Counted from the stretch's first letter, positions 28,926-37,527 are shown. The stretch: 39,582 nucleotides of DNA from Acidobacteriaceae bacterium (GCA_025462925.1 JAOAPL010000255.1:1-39582); one strand, 5' to 3'. Program-made: numbers and translations. The notes: generated by a model from the sequence alone, not told the origin.

Positions 28926-29992
28926 ATGCAATCGCTGCTCGATCTCGCGGCGAACCCGCCCCCCGAGCATTCGACTTGCAGAGGGGACCGTTACTCCGAC
29001 TCTCAGTGGTGAGAGCAGGCGAGGCAGACTACAGGCTGATCATGACCGCACACCGGAGCATCGTCGATGGGGTATCTGTGTACCAGGTGTTTCTATCGGA
29101 ACTGGCACAGTTGTACGATGTCTTCTCCACCGGCAAGGTATCTCCACTTCCGCAGCGGCCCATTCAGTACGCCAATTATGCTTGTTGGCAGCGCGAGTTG
29201 CTGGCAGGGGGGAATTGAAAAGGCAAGTGGAATATTGGCGGACGCGCCTTGCAGGAGAGCTTCCTGTCTTACAGTGGCCCGCGGACCACGTGCGTTCGGC
29301 TGTTCAGACGTTTCGGGGTGCAATCAAATCCTTCTCATTGCCGGCCAATTAGGCAACACTGTCAAAGAATCGTGCCGGAGGGAAGGTGTCACATTATTTA
29401 CGTTCCTTCAGGCCGCGTTCACCTCACTTCTTCATAGCTACACGAGAAGGACGACATCATCGTGGGCACTTTTTCCCGGGCTGGTCGCAAACGATCCGAA
29501 GCTCAGGGGTTGCTTGGTCACTTTCTCAACCCTGTAGCTCTGCGAATTAACCTTTCTGAAGACCCATCATTCAGTGAGTTGTTGAGACAAACGCAACGAG
29601 TAACTTCCGAGGCTATGTCCCATGACGACGTGCCGATCGAGTTCCTCGCGGGAGAGCTCATGGCCGAACAAGATCCGAGCCGCCATCCTTTATTTACTGT
29701 GGCGATATCTCTGCAGCCACCCATGTCGGGCCTCCATCCAGTTTGGTCGGTTACATCGATGGACGCCGAGAGTGGCGGAGCATTTTGGGATCTATATCTC
29801 GCGTTCATCGAACAGCAAACCGGATGGATAGGACGTGTGCAATACAATCCCGACCTGTTTGAAACGCCAACAATCATTCGGTTCGTAGAGGATATTAAGA
29901 CTGTGCTGGAATCTGCAGCAATCAATCCCTTGCAACAATTGTCACAACTCCGGCCCTCGAGAATGGATCGCCAAGGAATCAGCGAATACTAA
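28891..29992 (+). pseudogene. Decayed NRPS condensation domain (internal deletion, frameshifts and a nonsense codon)
   Basis: C-domain blocks lie in successive different frames: FDLQRGPLLRLSVVRAGEADYRLIMTAHRSIVDGVSVYQVFLSELAQLYDVF, then LKRQVEYWRTRLAGELPVLQWPADHVRSAVQTFRGAIKSFSLPAN*, then REGVTLFTFLQAAFTSLLHSYTR, then DDIIVGTFSRAGRKRSEAQGLLGHFLNPVALRINLSEDPSF...VQYNPDLFETPTIIRFVEDI. All are paralogous to the intact 31286-32758 gene. Confidence 0.88.
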
Positions 29993-30055
29993 AGAGAGCC
30001 TGATCGGCACTCTCCCCATCTGATGATCGCAGTAATCCAATCAAAGCGCGAATTC

Positions 30056-30988
30056 ATGTCCTCGCCGGATACGCTCCCGCAGAACTTAAGTCATCTTTGG
30101 TCGAATATGACCGTGGACAGGTATGCGCAATTTGCAAAAACTATGGGATCGAAGGTGGTCAAACAGAACGATGTCTGGTGGAAAAGAGGACACCTCTTTT
30201 GCTATAAACCTCTACTGCCTTTCAAAAAATACGACATAGGGAAGGTAGGAGAAGCGTTTAGCAAGTTCGACGTATGCCAATACGGAGTACACCCTGGACA
30301 AGCGCACAATTCGTACCTCAACTTCATCGTCTTTGAGGACCTCTGCCAATATGAGATCCGAAAAATGCGAAAGAGCTCACAACGGAATCTCAAGACCGCC
30401 ATGAATAAGGATGTTGTGGTCCGGCGCCTCGTGGACGAAAAGGAGTTTTGTGCGAAAGCATACAACGTTTATCTTTCCTTTTATCAGAGAAGTAAGTATG
30501 GATTCCGAGCTGATCGGACGCAGAAAAGTGGTTTTGTACGGTGGTCGAGTGCGCTGTTCCAGTTTCCAGAACTTGTCGTACTGGGTGCATTCTCAGGTCA
30601 GAAACTGGTGTCATTTGAGATTGGTTGTCTCCTGGACAACACAATTGTTCTAAATACGAGCGTCCACTCAGACATAGGACTGAGACTCCGGGCCCCTGAC
30701 CTCCTGCTGCATTATTGGCGGCTCAGTGCGCGGGAATCGGGCCGTATAAGAGCCATCTATGATGGCGCGCTCGCAGACAGGCCTGGTGTTAATGAGTTCA
30801 AAATTCACAGGGGTGGGCGTGCGGTAGCCTTGCCCGCCTTTCTCCAGATTAATCCAGTTCTCCTGTGGCTCATCAGGAAAATGAGTGCAAGCCTTTACAA
30901 ACGGTTACGCGGCCTTGGACCGGATGAGATCGCTTCCACAAGAAGATCCCAAAACGCGAATAATGACTGCGGTAAATCACTTGATTAG
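30056..30988 (+). CDS. FemAB/GNAT-superfamily acyltransferase-like protein, located between the two C-domain copies
   Basis: IRKMRKSSQRNLKTAMNKDVVVRRLVDEKEFCAKAYNVYLSFYQRSKYGF...VLGAFSGQKLVSFEIGCLLDNTIVLNTSVHSDIGLRLRAPDLLLHYWRLSARESGRIRAIYDG. An alternative start is 30023. Confidence 0.6.
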   Translation: MSSPDTLPQNLSHLWSNMTVDRYAQFAKTMGSKVVKQNDVWWKRGHLFCYKPLLPFKKYDIGKVGEAFSKFDVCQYGVHPGQAHNSYLNFIVFEDLCQYEIRKMRKSSQRNLKTAMNKDVVVRRLVDEKEFCAKAYNVYLSFYQRSKYGFRADRTQKSGFVRWSSALFQFPELVVLGAFSGQKLVSFEIGCLLDNTIVLNTSVHSDIGLRLRAPDLLLHYWRLSARESGRIRAIYDGALADRPGVNEFKIHRGGRAVALPAFLQINPVLLWLIRKMSASLYKRLRGLGPDEIASTRRSQNANNDCGKSLD

Positions 30989-31289
30989 CGAAGTTCCGCG
31001 CAATTACTTGAGCTGGTCGCCGGATTACACCACCAATGTACAGTTCGCCAGGAGTGCCAGCCTGTACTTGGGAGGAAATTCCCTTCTGGGAGCACAAGTG
31101 ATCGCGCGAGTCCGAGATACTTTTAACATCGAATTGCCGTTACTCAGTCTTTTCAATAGTCCTACAGTTGCTGAGCTGTCTGCGGAGATCGAGCAGCTTC
31201 TTGTTGCCAAACTGGAGGTAATGAGCGAAGACGAAGCGCTACAGCTTGCGGCTCCATCCAGCAACGCTAGGCAGGAAATGAATTCTTGA
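30963..31289 (+). pseudogene. Chimeric PCP remnant: short novel N-terminus and antisense A-domain scrap, joined to the C-terminal half of a PCP carrying GGNSLL
   Basis: Open frame MTAVNHLISEVPRNYLSWSPDYTTNVQFARSASLYLGGNSLLGAQVIARVRDTFNIELPLLSLFNSPTVAELSAEIEQLLVAKLEVMSEDEALQLAAPSSNARQEMNS. Carrier helix 1 is missing. Confidence 0.7.
31026..31070 (-). repeat. 45-bp perfect inverted repeat, copy B (scrap at the PCP-remnant junction)
   Basis: tacaccaccaatgtacagttcgccaggagtgccagcctgtacttg is the exact reverse complement of 28055-28099. Confidence 0.95.
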
Positions 31290-31320
31290 TACCTGAAGTC
31301 ACACATCTTTCAGAGGCCAA
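31069..31320 (+). repeat. Direct repeat copy 2: PCP C-terminal half plus start of the intact C-domain gene
   Basis: See copy 1 at 28677. Shares ttgggagg...atcgcgcgagtccg...gttgctgagctgtctgcggagatcgagca. Confidence 0.85.
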
Positions 31321-32758
31321 GCGCAAACTGCTGGAGAAGTACTTGCGCGGTGACCTCGAGCGAAATGGAGCCGACGATCGTGGCATCGCTCCTCGTCCTT
31401 ACAGTGGGCCGGCGCACCTGTCGCTGGCTCAAGAACAGCTTTGGTATCGGTCCCGGGCCACGGCCAGTATGCCGCTCCTCTATAACGAGTCCATTACGAT
31501 TCACCGTAATGGTCCCTTGGACTTGAGCGTCCTCAAGCGATGCATTCTTGAAATCCTGAGACGTCATGAAAGTTGGCGCACAAGCTTCGAGAACAAGAAT
31601 GGAAATCCGGTCCAGGTGGTCCACCCAACACCCAATTCGATTTCGTTGCCTTTATTCGACATCCGAGGTCTTCCGAAGCATGAGCGGGAGGCTGAAGCCT
31701 TGCGCCTGGCGGCTCATGAACTTCAGCGTCCTTTCCACCTGAGCGAGTGTCCCCCGGTCCGATTCCGATTGGCTAGGTTAAGCGATGAAGAATATTGGCT
31801 CTTTGTTTTCGCCCATCAAATCATCATCGACGGTGTGACCGCCTACAATGTCTTCTTTCTGGAATTGGCAAGGCTTTACGAGGCGTTTTCCATCGGCCAG
31901 TCAACTCCATTGCCCGAAATACCCATTCAGTACTCTGACTATGTCGATTGGCAGCGCCGATGGTTCACAGAAAAAGTTTTTGCGAAGCAAATGGTGCATT
32001 GGAGAAACCAACTCTCTGGCGCGCTGCCGGTTCTTCAGTGGCCGATGGATTTCCCTCGTCCTGCCACCCAAACATTCAATGGTAGGATCTATCGCTTCGC
32101 GCTGTCCAAGAATGTGGCGGCAGCGGCGAGAAGATTGAGCCAACGCTACAACGTAACGCTTTTTGTGACGCTCATGGCCGCTTTCATCGCGCTGCTGTAT
32201 CGCTATACGGGCCAGAGCGACATCATAGTTGGCACTGTTACCCCTGCGGGCCGCGATCGATCAGAGGTCCAGTGTCTCATGGGCTACTTCCTCAATCCCG
32301 TCGGACTGCGCTCTGATTTATCCGATGATCCGACGTTTGCAACAATACTGTCGCGAACTCAAGACGTGATCTTAGGAGCGCTCGCAAACGACGATGTGCC
32401 TTTTGAGTCCGTCTTCAGATCTCTTGGAATCAAACCGGAACCAAGCCGCAATCCGGTTTTTCAGGTTGCGGCGTCTCTTGAACCTGCTGTCCCAGACGTT
32501 GGCCCGGGCTGGGACCTCACGCCGATGGACGTTCAGAGCGGCGGAGCGAGGTGGGACCTCTACTTCGTCTGGGAAGACAGACCTGTCGGTATCACTGGTC
32601 GAGTGCAATACAACCCTGACCTTTTCAAACTGACCACTGTCACGGGACTGGTGGAGGATTTTGCATCTGTACTTGAGACCATCGCGCACAATCCGTGGAT
32701 GAAGGTTTCAGAGATATCGCGATTGGCTATCCGGAACCAGCTTCCAATCAATCAGTAA
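31286..32758 (+). CDS. Stand-alone NRPS condensation domain with non-canonical HQIIIDG motif
   Basis: Begins at TTG overlapping the upstream TGA (MIPEVTHLSEAKRKLLEKYLRGD); AHLSLAQEQLWYRSRATASMPLLYNESITIHRNGPLDLSVLKRCILEILRRHESWRTSF; FAHQIIIDGVTAYNVFFLELARLYEAF; VGTVTPAGRDRSEVQCLMGYFLNPVGLRSDLS; VQYNPDLF. Confidence 0.9.
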   Translation: MIPEVTHLSEAKRKLLEKYLRGDLERNGADDRGIAPRPYSGPAHLSLAQEQLWYRSRATASMPLLYNESITIHRNGPLDLSVLKRCILEILRRHESWRTSFENKNGNPVQVVHPTPNSISLPLFDIRGLPKHEREAEALRLAAHELQRPFHLSECPPVRFRLARLSDEEYWLFVFAHQIIIDGVTAYNVFFLELARLYEAFSIGQSTPLPEIPIQYSDYVDWQRRWFTEKVFAKQMVHWRNQLSGALPVLQWPMDFPRPATQTFNGRIYRFALSKNVAAAARRLSQRYNVTLFVTLMAAFIALLYRYTGQSDIIVGTVTPAGRDRSEVQCLMGYFLNPVGLRSDLSDDPTFATILSRTQDVILGALANDDVPFESVFRSLGIKPEPSRNPVFQVAASLEPAVPDVGPGWDLTPMDVQSGGARWDLYFVWEDRPVGITGRVQYNPDLFKLTTVTGLVEDFASVLETIAHNPWMKVSEISRLAIRNQLPINQ

Positions 32759-32761
32759 GTC

Positions 32762-35335
32762 ATGACGCCCGAAAATCAATCCTTGTGGCTAGATAACCCT
32801 GATCATTTGAACGCAACAAGCGTGGGCCAATCGATGCACCTTCTGGACAGGATCAGCCGAGCATATTCGGAGCTGTCTGCCCAGGACGCATTCGTGGTGC
32901 CGGGGTGGTTTGCAGATCAACGGTCATGGGTGCGCGACCCGCAAAATTCGAACAGCGCCATTTTTAATTTTCCGCTAGCTTTGGAAATTGCTGGCACATT
33001 GAACCACGAGGCCATGCGACACGCACTTCAGGAATTGCAAGCTCGCCAGCAGGTGTTTCGTAGCGTATTCCGTTTCCTGGATGACCAATTGATCCAGATC
33101 GTACTGCAGCAGCGACCGGTTGATATTTCGGTGACTGATCTTACAGCTCTCGGGGAAGCACCAGGAAAAAGAGATGCGGAATTTCGGCGAATCGCGAATG
33201 AAGAAGCGGGCCGTGCTTTCGATCTAAGATACGAACCCGCTTTGCGAGCGCGTCTGCTGCAATTTTCGCCGGATAAACATGCCCTCTTACTGACGACCCA
33301 TCACCTCATCTGCGACGATTGGTCCACGGGCATTCTGCTTCGGGAGTTGTTTGGAATTTATGAATCGTTCTTAGGGCGTAACTCAAGTCTCCAGCCTGTG
33401 CCGAGCGGATTCCAATATGCCGATTTCATCCGATGGCATGAGAAGCAGATGCAAGGGACAGGAATGGAATCACGACTCTCGTTCTGGAAACGCCAACTCG
33501 CTGGCGGGACCGAACCTCACCTTCTGGAACCCGATCATCCTCGCCCATTGCGACGCACCTTTGTAGGGGCGACAGCGCGACACATCCTGTCTGAAGAGTT
33601 AACAAATTCACTAAAGACGCTCAGTCAGCATGAAAGGGTAAGTCTCTTCATGACGTTGCTGGCGGGCTTCCAGTGCATTCTCCATCGTTTCAGCGGTAGT
33701 AATAACATTGCGGTTGGCTCGTGTGCTGCGAATCGCCGCTTGACAGAAGTGGAAGGACTGATTGGTCGTTTTGCCAATGACCTCGTGGTTCGCACAGATT
33801 TATCAGGAAATCCGACATTCCGCGACTTGCTCGCCCGGGTTCGCAAGTCCGCCCTCACATCTTACTCGTACCAGGATCTGCCTTTTGCGAGGCTGCTTGA
33901 AGAAATCGATCCGCGAAAAGATTTGAATTGCAACCGTCTGTTCCAGGTAATGTTCATTTTGCAGGATTCTCCAAAAGGTGGAATTCAATCCCCGCGGTTA
34001 ACGATAAATCGAGTTCCACTCGACGTGGGGACCGCCAAATATGATTTGGCCGTGTTCTTGACCATCGGAAGACAATTGGAGATCGCACTTGAGTACAACA
34101 CTGACCTGTTTGAAGCGGCCACCATTCGGCAAATTTTCGAAGACTATCGCGCCGTGCTCGAAGCAATGTGCAACAGCCCAGAAACACGAGTCGGTGAGCT
34201 AGCGATTCAGAAACAGCGAGCGGCAATCAACAGCCAGCAGCTTGAAGGTGTCCGCTTTTCAGGGCACGTGGCTCCAAGCGGCCCGATTGAATCGCGACTG
34301 GTTGAGCTCTGGGAATCGGTTCTCGACAAGCGGCCTATCGGTGTGAATGACGATTTCTTTGAATTGGGTGGAGACTCGCTCCGTGCCGCACGTTTATTTG
34401 CGCAAATTGAACAGAAATTCGAGCGCTCGATTCCTGTGGGCGCTCTTTTCCAGGCCCCGACAATAGCAACTCTGGCTAAACTCGTTTCGGTGGCGGACTC
34501 GAACGACGCGTGCGTTGTCACAATACAGGCTGGCGGAACCCTCCCACCTCTGTTCTGCCTTCCTGGGCAAACAGGGAGCGTACTGATGTACCGGAGTCTG
34601 GCACAGCACCTGGGTTCGGACCAGCCGGTTTACGGTTTGCAGCCTCAAGGGCTTGACGGCAAACAGCCTCCCCTTACGCGAATCGAGGATATGGCAGCAA
34701 ACTTTCTCAAGAAAATCCAGTTGATTCAATCGCAGGGGCCATATTTTTTGGCCGGATACTGCATGGGAGGTACTATAGCTTTAGAAATGGCGCAGCAGCT
34801 CCGAAGGCAGGGACAAACGGTAGGTTTGCTTGCCATGTTGGATACTTACAACTGGGGGCTGCTTAAGCGCACATCGCTAGTCGACGATTTCTATTTCAGA
34901 GTGCAGCAATGGTGGTTTAGTTGGCGCGGCGGCATGCGATGGAAAGAGTTGCGCGGCCGCCGAGACCCGTACTCCGTGCTTCTTGTGGCTCTGCCAGGAG
35001 CCTTGCCATGGAGGAAGAAATCCTTGAAGAGACTTAGCGAGTTCTGGACTAAGCCAGCCGCCCAACTAGTCTCGGAATGCAGTGCGCATGCCGCATACAG
35101 TTATGTTCCGCAATTATACCCGGGACGAATTCTACATGTGAGCCCGGCGAGACAGTGCGCGAGATACAAGAGGCCAGAGTTCAGCTTGAGATCCTTCGCG
35201 AAAGACGGTCTAGAGGAATTCTTTGTCCGCGGGTATCCCGCGCAAATTCTGGCGGAGCCACTGGTGCTAGTTCTAGCGGCCAAACTGAGAGCTTGGATTG
35301 ACGAAGTGGCTGCGAAAGACTTTTACCCGGACTGA
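32762..35335 (+). CDS. NRPS C-T-TE protein (terminal condensation, carrier, thioesterase)
   Basis: C domain HHLICDDWSTGILLRELFGIYESF; T domain VNDDFFELGGDSLRAARLFAQIEQKF; TE PPLFCLPGQTGSVLMYRSLAQHLGSDQPVYGLQPQGLDG...YFLAGYCMGGTIALEMAQQL. Confidence 0.93.
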   Translation: MTPENQSLWLDNPDHLNATSVGQSMHLLDRISRAYSELSAQDAFVVPGWFADQRSWVRDPQNSNSAIFNFPLALEIAGTLNHEAMRHALQELQARQQVFRSVFRFLDDQLIQIVLQQRPVDISVTDLTALGEAPGKRDAEFRRIANEEAGRAFDLRYEPALRARLLQFSPDKHALLLTTHHLICDDWSTGILLRELFGIYESFLGRNSSLQPVPSGFQYADFIRWHEKQMQGTGMESRLSFWKRQLAGGTEPHLLEPDHPRPLRRTFVGATARHILSEELTNSLKTLSQHERVSLFMTLLAGFQCILHRFSGSNNIAVGSCAANRRLTEVEGLIGRFANDLVVRTDLSGNPTFRDLLARVRKSALTSYSYQDLPFARLLEEIDPRKDLNCNRLFQVMFILQDSPKGGIQSPRLTINRVPLDVGTAKYDLAVFLTIGRQLEIALEYNTDLFEAATIRQIFEDYRAVLEAMCNSPETRVGELAIQKQRAAINSQQLEGVRFSGHVAPSGPIESRLVELWESVLDKRPIGVNDDFFELGGDSLRAARLFAQIEQKFERSIPVGALFQAPTIATLAKLVSVADSNDACVVTIQAGGTLPPLFCLPGQTGSVLMYRSLAQHLGSDQPVYGLQPQGLDGKQPPLTRIEDMAANFLKKIQLIQSQGPYFLAGYCMGGTIALEMAQQLRRQGQTVGLLAMLDTYNWGLLKRTSLVDDFYFRVQQWWFSWRGGMRWKELRGRRDPYSVLLVALPGALPWRKKSLKRLSEFWTKPAAQLVSECSAHAAYSYVPQLYPGRILHVSPARQCARYKRPEFSLRSFAKDGLEEFFVRGYPAQILAEPLVLVLAAKLRAWIDEVAAKDFYPD

Positions 35336-35350
35336 ACTTGCGGTAAGGGC

Positions 35351-35394
35351 GCAGTGCGGACACAGGCGGGGCGCTTGCAGTGCGGACACAGGCG
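35351..35394. repeat. Two-copy 18-bp direct repeat (gcagtgcggacacaggcg), period 26 bp
   Basis: Copies at 35351-35368 and 35377-35394 in the intergenic region. Confidence 0.85.
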
Positions 35395-35556
35395 CGCTCT
35401 CTGAAATCTAGTGCAGTGCTCCCGTTGAAACTGACCTGCCAATGGTCGGAGAAGAGCTGACTCGCGCGATAATGTCGAGGCGTCCTTCAAACGCGAGCAT
35501 TCAATAAGCGAAGCGAGCAAGGCTTTGTTTTCACGGCCTGTTTCGAGGGTCCCACC

Positions 35557-37527
35557 ATGTCTTTCTTAATCTTCCGAAATGCTTCGAATGACACAAGTGA
35601 GCCAAAGAGCAAGCGGTCATGGAATTTTAGGAGCTATCGCAAGCTGCTCATTCTGTGCTCGCATATTTCCCTGGTGGTTCTCGCCTACTATGCCAGCTTT
35701 CTTCTGCGATTCGATTTCTCTCTCAATGATTCCGATGGTCTGGTCTTCCTGCAAACGCTGCCGCTGATTCTGCTGGTGAAGCTCTCACTCTTCTACTACT
35801 TCAGTCTCTTGAGCGGCTGGTGGCGATATGCGGGAATGAGCGATCTGTTGGATATTACCAAAGCGGCTGTCGGGAGTGCACTGGTTGTTTACCTGCTCCG
35901 TCCTACGCCGTACCCCCGCTCGGTTATCGCGATTGACATGATGCTCACCATCATCGTGATCGCGGGGGCGCGGTTTGCAGTCAGAGCATATACAGAGCAT
36001 GCTCAAAAGTTCGCCCCGCAAAAAAAGACATTAATCGTGGGCGCGGGTCAGGCAGGGAGCACGATCGTGCGCGAATTGAAGCGTAATCCTGAGCTCGATT
36101 ACAAGCCCATTGGTTTTGTCGATGACAACCGCACGAAGAAAGGATTAAAGATCCATGGCGTGAAAGTACTGGGAAGCACTGATGTTCTATCCAAACTGAT
36201 TTTCGATAACAAAGTAGAATGCGTGCTGATCGCCATACCTTCTGCAGGAGGAAAGCAGGTTCAGCAGATCATTAGCAAGTGCCGTGAATGCAAGGTTGAT
36301 CTGAAGATCCTTCCAGCCGTGGGTGAGCGAATTGGCCGCAGAAGCTCAGTGAGTCAAATGCGAAATGTCCAGGTCGAGGATCTGCTCGGCCGCGAACAAG
36401 TGACCCTTGACGTCAAGAACATCAGTGCGAAGTTCAAAGACAAAGTACTGCTCATTACTGGCGCTGGAGGCTCGATTGGCTCGGAGCTCGTGCGTCAAGT
36501 GGCTAAATTCCATCCCAGGAGAATAGTTTTATTCGAGAGATCTGAGAATGACCTCTTCAAGATCTGTATGGAGATGGGGACGAGATTTCCTGAACTCGAT
36601 TGCCATCCGGTAGTCGGGGATATCTTGGACGTTCGTCTGCTACGTGATGTGTTTGCTTTACACCGGCCGGATTCGGTTTTCCACGCTGCTGCGTACAAAC
36701 ACGTCCCATTGATGGAGCGCAATTGCTTCCAAGCGGTGACCAATAATGTTTTCGGCACCTACAACGTCGCGCTTGTCGCCAAGCAATATCAGGTAGGGGA
36801 CTTCGTAATGATCTCCTCGGATAAAGCGGTGAATCCCACCAACATCATGGGTCTGACAAAGCGAGTGGCAGAGCTCATCACCCTCAGCCTACAAAACCAG
36901 AAACACACCCGATTCATGTCAGTGCGATTTGGCAATGTATTGGGAAGCAATGGGAGTGTGTTGCCCATCTTCCAGCAGCAAATCGCTCAGGGCGGCCCAG
37001 TGACGGTGACCGATCCTGAAGCTACGCGCTATTTCATGACGATTCCCGAAGCCGTCCAGCTGGTTCTACAGGCCTCAACCATGGGACGCGGAGGAGAAAT
37101 ATTTGTGCTGGACATGGGAGACCCAGTGCGCATTGTCGATCTCGCGAAAAACTTGATTCGTCTTTCGGGGATGGAACCCGACAAAGACATCACCATTGTT
37201 TTCACAGGGCTTCGACCCGGAGAAAAACTCGTCGAAGAGCTCAGACTGGATGGAGAGGGAATCAGCCGGACCACTCACGAGAAAATTCGAGTGTTAAATG
37301 GTGGAACTTCGCATTTCGATCAAGTACTAGTTTCACTCGACGAACTGTCTAGACTTCTGGAGGCGAAGAATGTCTACGGCCTTGTCACCAAATTGAAGAG
37401 CATCGTTCCCGAATACGTTCCGAGTGATGAAATTCTGTGTCTCTGTGAAATTGACCGCCATGACATGGCTTTTGCATACAAGCGCCAATCCGCTGATCTG
37501 ATGCAGCCTGTGCGGCCTGCTGCCTAA
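35557..37527 (+). CDS. Membrane-bound nucleoside-diphosphate-sugar 4,6-dehydratase (CapD/WbpM/PglF-like)
   Basis: N-terminal TM helices; KTLIVGAGQAGSTIVRELKRNPELDYKPIGFVDDN; LLITGAGGSIGSELVRQVAKFHPRRIVLFERSENDLF; MISSDKAVNPTNIMGLTKRVAE. Confidence 0.92.
   Translation: MSFLIFRNASNDTSEPKSKRSWNFRSYRKLLILCSHISLVVLAYYASFLLRFDFSLNDSDGLVFLQTLPLILLVKLSLFYYFSLLSGWWRYAGMSDLLDITKAAVGSALVVYLLRPTPYPRSVIAIDMMLTIIVIAGARFAVRAYTEHAQKFAPQKKTLIVGAGQAGSTIVRELKRNPELDYKPIGFVDDNRTKKGLKIHGVKVLGSTDVLSKLIFDNKVECVLIAIPSAGGKQVQQIISKCRECKVDLKILPAVGERIGRRSSVSQMRNVQVEDLLGREQVTLDVKNISAKFKDKVLLITGAGGSIGSELVRQVAKFHPRRIVLFERSENDLFKICMEMGTRFPELDCHPVVGDILDVRLLRDVFALHRPDSVFHAAAYKHVPLMERNCFQAVTNNVFGTYNVALVAKQYQVGDFVMISSDKAVNPTNIMGLTKRVAELITLSLQNQKHTRFMSVRFGNVLGSNGSVLPIFQQQIAQGGPVTVTDPEATRYFMTIPEAVQLVLQASTMGRGGEIFVLDMGDPVRIVDLAKNLIRLSGMEPDKDITIVFTGLRPGEKLVEELRLDGEGISRTTHEKIRVLNGGTSHFDQVLVSLDELSRLLEAKNVYGLVTKLKSIVPEYVPSDEILCLCEIDRHDMAFAYKRQSADLMQPVRPAA

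Noticed and set aside
29209-29216. G6 tract in the pseudo-C domain as a phase-variation switch
   Set aside because: Other independent lesions (large deletion, TAG, two further frameshifts) mean that slippage alone could not restore the gene.
35351-35394. 18-bp direct repeat pair as a possible CRISPR or tandem array
   Set aside because: Only two copies with an 8-bp spacer; likely slippage or a local duplication. Recorded only as a repeat.
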